A stretch of 12,754 nt of DNA, taken from contig JAKAPY010000034.1 of NCBI GenBank assembly GCA_021811925.1, positions 1-12,754 of the forward strand. The letters are read 5' to 3'. Position numbers and translations under genes: made by a program. Source of the DNA: Thermoplasmata archaeon. GTDB lineage: Archaea; Thermoplasmatota; Thermoplasmata; Sysuiplasmatales; Sysuiplasmataceae. Positions 7,050 to 12,754 of this stretch are shown here, piece by piece. The notes under the pieces are model-generated. The model was given only the letters and a program-made list of their open reading frames with translations, ran no database searches and was not told the origin of the DNA. The stretch's first letter is position 1. The number at the start of each line of letters is the position of its first letter.

Positions 7050-8444
7050 ATGTACAGGAAAGGCATGCATGGCGACCGGCGTGGTGTAGCAGGCGCTGTT
7101 GCCACAATGTTCGTGCTGCTTGTGGTGCTGGCCTTCATAAACATCTACATCACGGGCTTCGTTCCGGCTGCCATGCGCACCCAGGAGTATAACCACATGC
7201 AGCAGCTGACAGGGGAATTCTCCGTCTTCCAGCAGCAGAACTACAACCTGGAGAAGGGCGGATGGCCCTATCCTGTCACATCGACAATGGTGCTTGGCTC
7301 ATCAGGTGATGCGCCCTTCGCTTCCCCCACAAACGGGGTGATGGGCTTTTCCACTTCCTCATTTTCAATGTCTCTTTCATATGCGCTAGGCCTGCCCCTT
7401 TCACTCCCCTCCTGCCAGCATGTCTACTATGACAATCTGACTGCAACCCAGAGCAGCCCCACACACGCGGAATCATACTTCCTTCAGAGCAAGACCGGCT
7501 TTTCCGGCCCCACCGTGACGACAGGCAACCCCACCTCCTATTATGTCCCGCAGCACAGCACCGCCTGCCTTGTAATCAATTCATCCTACATCAACAGCAG
7601 CGACTTTGATGTCTTTCTGGGCACCGGTTTTTCCAGCCAGCTGGACAATTTCACTCTGATTGTCACGGTCAACGGCCACAACAACAACATAGACTTCTTC
7701 GGTTACGGAAACAACCTTACCATCTGGTATATTTCCTACGGTGCCTACAACAACATGTTCGACTACGTCGGCAACTCATGCGGTTTCCAGTTCACCGGCC
7801 ACAATGACAAGGGCTATGTGCAGAACTACGGAAAGGGCGACGCGGCTCCATTCGGCTGGCCGTACTTCCAATCCATCCCCCAGTATGACTCCGTAAGCGG
7901 TACGCTGTCAGCATCAGTCTCGAACCAGTTCTATGTCCCGCAGACCATTGTCTATCAGGGTGGGGCAGTCATAGTGAGTCAGAACGGGGCATCGGTCATG
8001 CAGAGCGGGCCGGAGTTCAGCGCCGTGAACGGATCGAGCACAGGCGCATCCATTTCACTGAACCTGATTTCACTCCTTGGCCAGAATTTCACCGAAGCTG
8101 GAACCGGCGCCGTCACTGTCGCGACCACCTACTTCTCAAGCAACCACATTTCGGTCGGGCAGTACAACGGTCTGAACAGGATCAACGCGCTCAACATGAC
8201 GATACACTCCGCCTACGCATCTGCCTGGGCAAGGTACTTCTCATTTTCTCTCTCCAATCTGCAGAATGTAACATCCAACCCTGCGGTCGCGTATGTCGGT
8301 AACGGCTGCATTGGCCAGTCGGCAACGCCAGTCACATGGGGCGCCTATTCGCTGACCGTCACGGGCGACACTATCCAGCTGACTATCTACAACCTTGCTA
8401 GCCTTGCGCTGGAAACAGGAGCGGTCCAGGCAAGCGCATCCTGA
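7050..8444 (+). CDS. Secreted/surface protein with type IV pilin-like N terminus, sequon-rich
   Basis: Family not recognised beyond its architecture. A short basic leader (MYRKGMHGDRRG) is followed by one hydrophobic segment at about 13-40 (VAGAVATMFVLLVVLAFINI) and then EYNHMQQ. This is the layout of archaeal type IV pilin-like and related surface proteins. RRG/VAG is a plausible prepilin-peptidase site, though the Glu at +5 of bacterial pilins is absent. The remaining 420 or so residues are rich in Ser, Thr, Asn, Gly and Tyr with few charged residues, and are probably extracellular beta structure. I count nine N-x-S/T sequons (for example DNLT, INSS twice, DNFT, NNLT, QNFT, LNMT, QNVT) and four cysteines that could form disulfides. 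The 464-residue length is long for a pilin. The GTG at 7026 would add eight residues but lies upstream of the predicted transcript start. No pilus assembly or secretion genes are adjacent. Confidence 0.75.
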   Translation: MYRKGMHGDRRGVAGAVATMFVLLVVLAFINIYITGFVPAAMRTQEYNHMQQLTGEFSVFQQQNYNLEKGGWPYPVTSTMVLGSSGDAPFASPTNGVMGFSTSSFSMSLSYALGLPLSLPSCQHVYYDNLTATQSSPTHAESYFLQSKTGFSGPTVTTGNPTSYYVPQHSTACLVINSSYINSSDFDVFLGTGFSSQLDNFTLIVTVNGHNNNIDFFGYGNNLTIWYISYGAYNNMFDYVGNSCGFQFTGHNDKGYVQNYGKGDAAPFGWPYFQSIPQYDSVSGTLSASVSNQFYVPQTIVYQGGAVIVSQNGASVMQSGPEFSAVNGSSTGASISLNLISLLGQNFTEAGTGAVTVATTYFSSNHISVGQYNGLNRINALNMTIHSAYASAWARYFSFSLSNLQNVTSNPAVAYVGNGCIGQSATPVTWGAYSLTVTGDTIQLTIYNLASLALETGAVQASAS

Positions 8445-8490
8445 ATAACTGCTTCTCAAGACGCCTGGAATGCTGCCGCGCCTGCATAAT

Positions 8491-8498
8491 TCAAATAA
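8491..8498 (+). promoter_or_regulatory. TATA-like box for pyrD-pyrK
   Basis: TCAAATAA preceded by CATAAT. Its centre is about 27 nt before the GTG at 8522, which predicts a leaderless pyrD mRNA. It lies in the 77-nt gap after the surface protein gene, where I see nothing else convincing. Confidence 0.4.
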
Positions 8499-8521
8499 GG
8501 CGCCAACTTAACTGTTGTATC

Positions 8522-9436
8522 GTGGCCGCACCGGATTTGACATCCAGGGTTGGAAAAATCACTATCAGGAACCCGCTGCTTCTTGCTAGCGGGATACTGG
8601 GAGAAAGCTCAGGCTCGATGATCAGAGTCTACAGCTCTGGTGCCGGCGGTGTTGTCACCAAGTCGATAGGCATGGAACCACGCGACGGCTACAGGAACCC
8701 CACCGTCTATGAATTCGAGTCAGGAATGCTTAACGCGATGGGCCTGCCGAATCCAGGCATCGAGCATTTCTCCGATGTCATATCAAGGACCAAGGCTGCG
8801 GGCGTGTTCACAGTCGGCAGCATTTTCGGCGGGGATGAAAATGAATTCTCTCATCTTGCGGGAAAGATGGAGGCATATGGCGTGGACGCAGTCGAGCTGA
8901 ACCTGAGCTGCCCCCATGTAGAGGGGTTCGGCTCCGAGCTCGGAAGCAGCCCCGAGCGTGTGCGGTCTGTCGTTGGGGCCGTAAGGCAAGCTGTCCGCAT
9001 CCCTGTTTGGGCAAAGATGACGCCGAATGTCGCCGACATGGGTTCGATTGCAGCCGCGGCAGAGGAAGCTGGCGCCGATGCAATTGTCGCCATCAACACC
9101 GTAAGGGCAATGGCCATTTCGGCCAGGCTCAGGAGACCGGTTCTGTCAAACACGTACGGAGGCCTGTCGGGGGAAGCGGTCAAGTATGTCGGACTGAGGG
9201 CAGTGTACGAGATAGGCAAGAAATGCTCCATCCCCGTGATTGGCGTCGGTGGCGTCCGCTCCGGCGAGGACGTCGCAGAGTATCTTGTGGCAGGAGCAAG
9301 TGCGGTGCAGATAGGCACGGCGGTCGCCGAGCGGGGTCCGGGCGTATTCGGCCAGGTTGCGGATGAACTCTCAGATTTCATGGAAAGGGAAGGATTCTCG
9401 TCACTGAAGGAGATGATTGGTATTGCAAGGAGGTAA
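8522..9436 (+). CDS. pyrD: Dihydroorotate dehydrogenase, class 1B catalytic subunit
   Basis: Oxidises dihydroorotate to orotate, the fourth step of pyrimidine synthesis, in an FMN-containing TIM barrel. In class 1B, electrons pass through the PyrK partner to NAD+. Seen here: NPLLLASGILGE at 17-28, the substrate-binding NAMGLPNPG at 71-79, NLSCPH with Asn127 and the catalytic-base Cys130, AKMTPNV at 164-170, INTV at 191-194, and the FMN-phosphate region GVGGVRSGEDV followed by AVQIGTA. The length of 304 residues is normal. Cys as the base, rather than Ser, and the pyrK gene directly downstream both place it in class 1B. The start is GTG at 8522, with a TATA-like box about 27 nt upstream and no Shine-Dalgarno sequence. 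The stop at 9434-9436 overlaps the ribosome-binding site of pyrK, so the two genes are one transcription unit and probably translationally coupled. Confidence 0.95.
   Translation: MAAPDLTSRVGKITIRNPLLLASGILGESSGSMIRVYSSGAGGVVTKSIGMEPRDGYRNPTVYEFESGMLNAMGLPNPGIEHFSDVISRTKAAGVFTVGSIFGGDENEFSHLAGKMEAYGVDAVELNLSCPHVEGFGSELGSSPERVRSVVGAVRQAVRIPVWAKMTPNVADMGSIAAAAEEAGADAIVAINTVRAMAISARLRRPVLSNTYGGLSGEAVKYVGLRAVYEIGKKCSIPVIGVGGVRSGEDVAEYLVAGASAVQIGTAVAERGPGVFGQVADELSDFMEREGFSSLKEMIGIARR
9427..9434 (+). promoter_or_regulatory. Strong Shine-Dalgarno sequence for pyrK
   Basis: AAGGAGGT, a near-perfect anti-16S match, embedded in the last codons and stop of pyrD. It rules out the longer TTG start at 9417, which lies upstream of it, and points to the GTG at 9447 (12 nt downstream, a slightly long spacing). 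Confidence 0.75.
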
Positions 9437-9446
9437 CCTGCGAATC

Positions 9447-10205
9447 GTGGAAATCGCGGAAGTGGTGAAAGAGTCCCCTTCAATATGGACAATAAGGTAC
9501 CGCGACCCGTCACCTTCCAAACCAGGTCAATTTGTAATGGTATGGGTTCCCGGGGTGGACGAGGTGCCCATGTCCCTATCCTATACAGGGGACGAGAAGG
9601 GAATAACATTCAGGCCGATCGGCGAAACCACAAGGGCGCTTTCCGAGCTAAGTGCAGGGGACAGGATCGGTGTGAGGGGCATCTATGGCAACAGCTTCAC
9701 CAGGACGGGGGGTGAGGTGCTTGTTGTTGGCGGGGGAACCGGCATTGCCTCGGTCATTGCAGCCGTGGAGCCTTTCGTAAGCGATGGAAAGGTGCACGCA
9801 GCACTGGGAGCGAGGTCGAGGGAAGAGCTCTTTTTCGAGGACAGGGTGATCAGTGCGGGGGCAGAGCTGCACATATCCACTGATGACGGCAGCAAGGGGC
9901 ACAAGGGATTCATAACAGACGTTGTGAGAAGGCTGCTCGGTTCTGGCTGGATAGCCCAGGTTATTGCATGCGGACCGGAGAAGATGCTCTACAACACCGC
10001 TCTGATTGCCCGTGAATTTGGAGTTCCAGGGCAGTACTCCGTGGAACGGTACATGAAATGTGGAATAGGCGTGTGCGATGCGTGCAGCCTTGACGGCAGA
10101 CTCGTATGCAGGGATGGACCTGTATTCGACGGGGATTTTCTTCTCGGTTCGGAGGACTTCGGCAGGTTCAGGCTTTCCCCCAACGGAACACGAATTCCGG
10201 TTTAA
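9447..10205 (+). CDS. pyrK: Dihydroorotate dehydrogenase electron-transfer subunit (FAD, 2Fe-2S)
   Basis: Passes electrons from PyrD FMN through a 2Fe-2S cluster and FAD to NAD+. Numbered from the GTG at 9447 (252 residues): a ferredoxin-reductase-like FAD barrel with PGQFVMVWVPG at 26-36, PMSLSY at 41-46 and RPIGETTRAL at 56-65; a nucleotide-binding domain with VVGGGTGIAS near 93-102 and ACGPEKM at 174-180; and a C-terminal cluster motif with Cys205, Cys210, Cys213 and Cys221. All four cluster cysteines are present and the size matches bacterial PyrK. The start is uncertain. A TTG at 9417 lies upstream of the Shine-Dalgarno sequence, and a CTG at 9438 is only 3 nt from it. GTG at 9447 is 10 nt after the pyrD stop and keeps the conserved VEIAEVVKESP beginning. 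Confidence 0.95.
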   Translation: MEIAEVVKESPSIWTIRYRDPSPSKPGQFVMVWVPGVDEVPMSLSYTGDEKGITFRPIGETTRALSELSAGDRIGVRGIYGNSFTRTGGEVLVVGGGTGIASVIAAVEPFVSDGKVHAALGARSREELFFEDRVISAGAELHISTDDGSKGHKGFITDVVRRLLGSGWIAQVIACGPEKMLYNTALIAREFGVPGQYSVERYMKCGIGVCDACSLDGRLVCRDGPVFDGDFLLGSEDFGRFRLSPNGTRIPV

Positions 10206-10223
10206 CCGGTTTCAGGGCAAAGG

Positions 10224-10231
10224 CTTTATTT
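10224..10231 (+). promoter_or_regulatory. TATA-like box for the acyl-CoA mutase operon
   Basis: CTTTATTT preceded by GGCAAAGG, 26 nt (centre) before the ATG at 10253, in the 47-nt gap after pyrK. It predicts a leaderless first gene and separates the mutase operon from pyrDK. Confidence 0.5.
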
Positions 10232-10252
10232 GCAGACCATCATTGAACGCAC

Positions 10253-11944
10253 ATGGCACTATCCCTCAAGAAAAAAGGAAGGGGGAACCCATCTCGCGTC
10301 ACTCGCAGGAATACCACCCGGACAAAGAAGGCGGCTGCCACAGAGATCGTTGAGACGGCCGACAGGAAAGCGGGGTACAAGAACCTGTCCTGGATGGAAA
10401 CGGATACGGTCTACCTGCCAAGTGCTGATTTTACATATGACGACAAGCTCGGCCTCCCTGGCGAATACCCTTTTACGAGGGGCATTCACAGCAACATGTA
10501 CCTTGGAAGGCTCTGGACCATGCGTCAGTTTGCAGGGTTCGGAAGCGCCTTCGAGACCAACGAGCGTTTCAAATATCTCCTTTCACACGGTGAGACAGGG
10601 CTCAGTGTTGCGTTCGATTATCCGACCCTCTACGGATATGATACCGACGATCCACATTCCGAGGGGGAATACGGCAAGTGCGGAGTTGCAGTGTCCTCGA
10701 TGGAGGACATGACTGCACTTTTCAATGGAATACCGCTCGACAGGGTTAGCACCTCAATGACGATAAACGGACCCGCGTCCATCATATGGGCGATGTATCT
10801 AGGTGCCGCGGAATCGCGTGGTTTCCACAAGAACATGCTGAGGGGGACAATTCAGAACGATGTTCTCAAGGAATACATTGCCCAGAAGAGTTTCATTTTC
10901 CCTCCCGCTCCGTCGATGAGGCTTGTCATCGACACATTTGAATACGGAATGCGCAACGTGCCAAGGTGGAACACGATTAGCATAAGCGGCTACCACATCA
11001 GGGAGGCGGGCTCGACAGCCGTCCAGGAACTTGCCTTCACGCTTGCTGACGGGTTCGAGTATGTTCGACAGGGGATGGAGAGGGGCCTGGACCCGAACCT
11101 TTTCGTGCCCCAGCTTTCTTTCTTTTTCAATGCGCACAATGACTTCTTCGAGGAGATTGCAAAGTACAGGGCAGCGCGCAGGATATGGGCCAGGGAAATG
11201 AAGGAGACGTTCGGCCTGACAAACGAAAGGGCCATGAAACTCAGATTCCATACTCAGACCGCCGGGTGCACCCTCACGGCCGAACAGCCTGAGAACAACA
11301 TTGTCAGGGTGACGATGCAGGCATTGGCGGCTGTGCTTGGTGGCACACAGTCATTGCATACAAACTCGCTTGACGAGGCTCTTGCCCTTCCGACTGAGAA
11401 GGCGGTGCGAACCGCTCTTCGGACGCAGCAGGTCATTGCTTATGAGAGCGGCATACCGAACGTGGTGGATCCGCTCGGCGGCTCATACTATCTCGAATGG
11501 CTGACCGATGAGATGGAAGAGCGCTCCTACAGGATATTTGACGAAATAGCGCTGTATGGCGGAGTCATTGGCGCGATTGAGAAAGGATATTTCCAGAAGG
11601 CAATAACCGAGTCGGCATACAGGTACCAGAAGGATGTTGACCGCCGGGACAGGATTGTTGTAGGTGTGAACGATTTCACGACCGACGAGCCGCTCGACAT
11701 TCCAATTCTCAGGCTCGATCCAAAGGGAAGGGACAAGCAGATCGCAAGACTCCGTAAACTCAGGAGTACAAGGGACAGGTCGAAGTACGACGCCGCGCTC
11801 GACAGGCTCAGGAAGACGGCTGAGGGGGAGTCTAACACCATGCCCGCAATACTTGATGCGGTGAAGGCAAAGGCAACCCTCGGAGAGGTTACCGGCGTCC
11901 TCAGGGAAGTCTTCGGCGAATACAGGGAGCAGAGGATCATCTAG
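10253..11944 (+). CDS. B12-dependent acyl-CoA mutase large subunit (methylmalonyl-CoA mutase family) with isobutyryl-CoA mutase-type active site
   Basis: Adenosylcobalamin-dependent carbon-skeleton mutase, catalytic (TIM-barrel) subunit of a split enzyme; 563 residues, no B12-binding domain, which is supplied by the next gene. Family landmarks: GEYPFTRGIH at 70-79, WTMRQFAGFG at 88-97, GTIQND at 198-203, SISGYHIREAG at 243-253 with His248, LSFFF at 288-292, HTQTAG and GGTQSLHTNSLDEALALP. By conserved motifs, numbering is Propionibacterium mutase plus 4. On that basis the methylmalonyl-specific Tyr89 is Phe93 and Arg207 is Gln211 (KEYIAQK), the pair reported for isobutyryl-CoA mutase. Tyr75 is His79 and Arg283 is Gln287. 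So isobutyryl/butyryl-CoA is a likelier substrate than methylmalonyl-CoA; this is inference from residues. Residues 6-26 form an unusually basic N terminus with ten Lys/Arg. The ATG at 10253 suits the TATA-like box at 10224-10231. Default pipelines would call it methylmalonyl-CoA mutase alpha subunit (MutB/McmA). Confidence 0.93.
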   Translation: MALSLKKKGRGNPSRVTRRNTTRTKKAAATEIVETADRKAGYKNLSWMETDTVYLPSADFTYDDKLGLPGEYPFTRGIHSNMYLGRLWTMRQFAGFGSAFETNERFKYLLSHGETGLSVAFDYPTLYGYDTDDPHSEGEYGKCGVAVSSMEDMTALFNGIPLDRVSTSMTINGPASIIWAMYLGAAESRGFHKNMLRGTIQNDVLKEYIAQKSFIFPPAPSMRLVIDTFEYGMRNVPRWNTISISGYHIREAGSTAVQELAFTLADGFEYVRQGMERGLDPNLFVPQLSFFFNAHNDFFEEIAKYRAARRIWAREMKETFGLTNERAMKLRFHTQTAGCTLTAEQPENNIVRVTMQALAAVLGGTQSLHTNSLDEALALPTEKAVRTALRTQQVIAYESGIPNVVDPLGGSYYLEWLTDEMEERSYRIFDEIALYGGVIGAIEKGYFQKAITESAYRYQKDVDRRDRIVVGVNDFTTDEPLDIPILRLDPKGRDKQIARLRKLRSTRDRSKYDAALDRLRKTAEGESNTMPAILDAVKAKATLGEVTGVLREVFGEYREQRII

Positions 11945-11947
11945 GTG
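11943..11947 (+). promoter_or_regulatory. Shine-Dalgarno sequence for the B12-binding subunit gene
   Basis: AGGTG overlapping the TAG stop of the large-subunit gene, 6 nt before the ATG at 11954. It favours that ATG over the GTG at 11945, which is part of the site itself. Confidence 0.5.
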
Positions 11948-11953
11948 CATCAC

Positions 11954-12352
11954 ATGGCTCGAAAGATCAGGGTGCTGATAGCAAAGCCGGGACTTGACGG
12001 GCATGACCGCGGAGCAAAGGTTGTCGCAAGGGCTCTCAGGGATGCGGGGATGGAGGTCATTTACACCGGCCTGCACCAGTCACCCGAAATGATAGTGCAG
12101 ACCGCAATGCAGGAGGATGTCGACGCCATAGGTCTCAGCAGCCTTTCCGGTGCACACGACGTCCTTTTCCCAAGGGTGATGGAGCTTGTGCGCAAGAACA
12201 AGATGAAAGTGCTTGTCACGGCGGGCGGCATCATACCCGAGGAGGATGTGCCCACCCTCAAGAAGTGCGGCATCGCGGCAGTGTTCGGCCCGGGCACACC
12301 GATTGACGACATAGTGAAATTCCACAAGGAGAGGCTCAAGGCGAAGCACTGA
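11954..12352 (+). CDS. B12-binding small subunit of the acyl-CoA mutase
   Basis: Carries the adenosylcobalamin for the large subunit encoded 9 nt upstream. From the ATG at 11954 it is 132 residues and consists of one Rossmann-like B12-binding domain. DGHDRG at 15-20 is the DxHxxG motif, with His17 as the lower cobalt ligand. SSLSGAH at 62-68 supplies the Ser of the base-off binding pocket, and TAGGIIP at 89-95 supplies the Gly-Gly turn. MARKIRVLIAKPGLDGH is the usual beginning of the free-standing subunits of split methylmalonyl- and isobutyryl-CoA mutases (MutA C-terminal/IcmB-like). The GTG at 11945 would add three residues, but AGGTG lies 6 nt before the ATG. The protein alone does not show the substrate of the complex. 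Confidence 0.95.
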   Translation: MARKIRVLIAKPGLDGHDRGAKVVARALRDAGMEVIYTGLHQSPEMIVQTAMQEDVDAIGLSSLSGAHDVLFPRVMELVRKNKMKVLVTAGGIIPEEDVPTLKKCGIAAVFGPGTPIDDIVKFHKERLKAKH

Positions 12353-12371
12353 GGCTGCAACAGTGGGTCAA

Positions 12372-12754
12372 ATGAATTACAGCACTCTTGCAAAGGGCAC
12401 ACTTAAGGGAGACAGGAAGGCGGCAGCCCGCCTCATATCGGTCGTCGAGGATGAGGAAGAGGGTTACAGGGAAGCGATGAAGATAGTGTTCAGCGGAACA
12501 AGGGGTGCCGGCGTACTTGGAATTACGGGTGCCCCCGGCGTGGGAAAGAGCACACTTGTCTTCGAGATTGCGAAGAGCTTCAGGAAAGCTGGCAAATCCG
12601 TCGGAATAGTTGCCGTGGACCCGACAAGCCCGCTGACCGGAGGCGCAATACTGGGCGACAGGATCAGGATGTCAGATCTCTCTGGGGATCCTGGAGTTTT
12701 CATCAGGAGCATGGGCAGCAGGGGCGGAACAGGCGGCCTTTCCCTGCAGATCGG
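12372..12754 (+). CDS. meaB: MeaB/ArgK-type GTPase, mutase metallochaperone (3' end outside window)
   Basis: G3E-family P-loop GTPase that gates delivery of adenosylcobalamin to the mutase and guards it against inactivation. The reading frame is open to the window end, giving 127 residues of a protein usually a little over 300 long. Visible: an N-terminal helix with GDRKAAARLIS at 13-23, Walker A GAPGVGKST at 53-61, the family signature VDPTSPLTGGAILGDRIRM at 82-100, and FIRSMGSRGGTGGLS at 110-124. It follows the B12-binding subunit closely and completes a mutase operon. Start choice: ATG at 12372 has only a weak GGGT nearby. An in-frame GTG at 12363 has GAGG 8 nt upstream (12351-12354, overlapping the previous stop) and would add three residues. 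Both are plausible. The old name ArgK (arginine kinase/transport) is misleading. Confidence 0.94.
   Translation, partial: MNYSTLAKGTLKGDRKAAARLISVVEDEEEGYREAMKIVFSGTRGAGVLGITGAPGVGKSTLVFEIAKSFRKAGKSVGIVAVDPTSPLTGGAILGDRIRMSDLSGDPGVFIRSMGSRGGTGGLSLQI

Noticed and set aside
8467..8494. Possible stem-loop between the surface protein gene and pyrD
   Set aside because: The arms GAATGC and GCATAATTC pair only with a 3-nt bulge and no T-tract follows, so it is too weak to call a terminator.
9417..9446. The longer pyrK form starting at TTG 9417
   Set aside because: Its start lies upstream of the AAGGAGGT ribosome-binding site, so the site would be inside the coding region. The added residues match nothing in the family.
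8851..9609. A 252-codon minus-strand reading frame across pyrD and the start of pyrK
   Set aside because: It overlaps two well-conserved genes on the other strand. It is rich in Pro, Ser, Ala and Thr with no domain, and arises from strong G/C third-position bias.
1..12754. Search for tRNA, rRNA, CRISPR arrays, transposases, integrases, toxin-antitoxin or phage-defence genes
   Set aside because: Gaps between genes are short and hold only promoter-like sequence. No periodic repeats, cloverleaf-like segments or mobile-element genes were seen, and the content is core housekeeping and metabolism.

Overview
The window reads as archaeal chromosome. An archaeal-type ATP-dependent DNA ligase, a Hef/FANCM-family helicase, an archaeal/eukaryotic-type glutamyl-tRNA synthetase and a surface protein with a type IV pilin-like N terminus lie side by side. 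AT-rich TATA-like boxes sit about 25-28 nt upstream of most transcription-unit starts. Base composition is moderately GC-rich, with a strong G/C preference at third codon positions. A Thermoplasmata-related euryarchaeon is my best guess, but no rRNA or other decisive marker is present, so this is weak.

Layout. (1) 4-1416, minus: DNA ligase, cut short by a stop codon 4 nt from the window edge, inside the OB-fold domain. (2) 1571-2175, plus: a possible leaderless 22-codon ORF overlapping (TAATG) an unrecognised four-helix membrane protein. (3) 2184-3761, minus: a Hef-type helicase with no nuclease domain and a PCNA-binding-like tail, convergent with the membrane protein. (4) 3868-5541, plus: GluRS. 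It is divergent from the helicase, with a perfect inverted repeat between the two promoters. (5) 5545-6921, minus: CysRS, 3 nt from the GluRS stop. (6) 7050-8444, plus: a sequon-rich surface protein. (7) 8522-10205, plus: pyrD-pyrK, the NAD-linked class 1B dihydroorotate dehydrogenase pair. (8) 10253 to the end, plus: a B12-dependent acyl-CoA mutase operon (large subunit, B12-binding subunit, MeaB-type GTPase), with the GTPase running off the window.

Function. The left half is information processing: nick sealing, fork/repair helicase and two aminoacyl-tRNA synthetases. The right half is cell surface plus metabolism. The mutase genes would normally be annotated methylmalonyl-CoA mutase. However, the two residues that select the methylmalonyl carboxylate (Tyr89 and Arg207 in the Propionibacterium enzyme) are Phe93 and Gln211 here, which is the isobutyryl-CoA mutase pair. 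This is the most informative observation in the window.

Expression signals fall into two classes. First genes of units appear leaderless or nearly so, two of them with GTG or TTG starts. Internal operon genes carry Shine-Dalgarno sequences. No rRNA, tRNA, CRISPR array, insertion sequence or intergenic gap longer than 300 nt was found.
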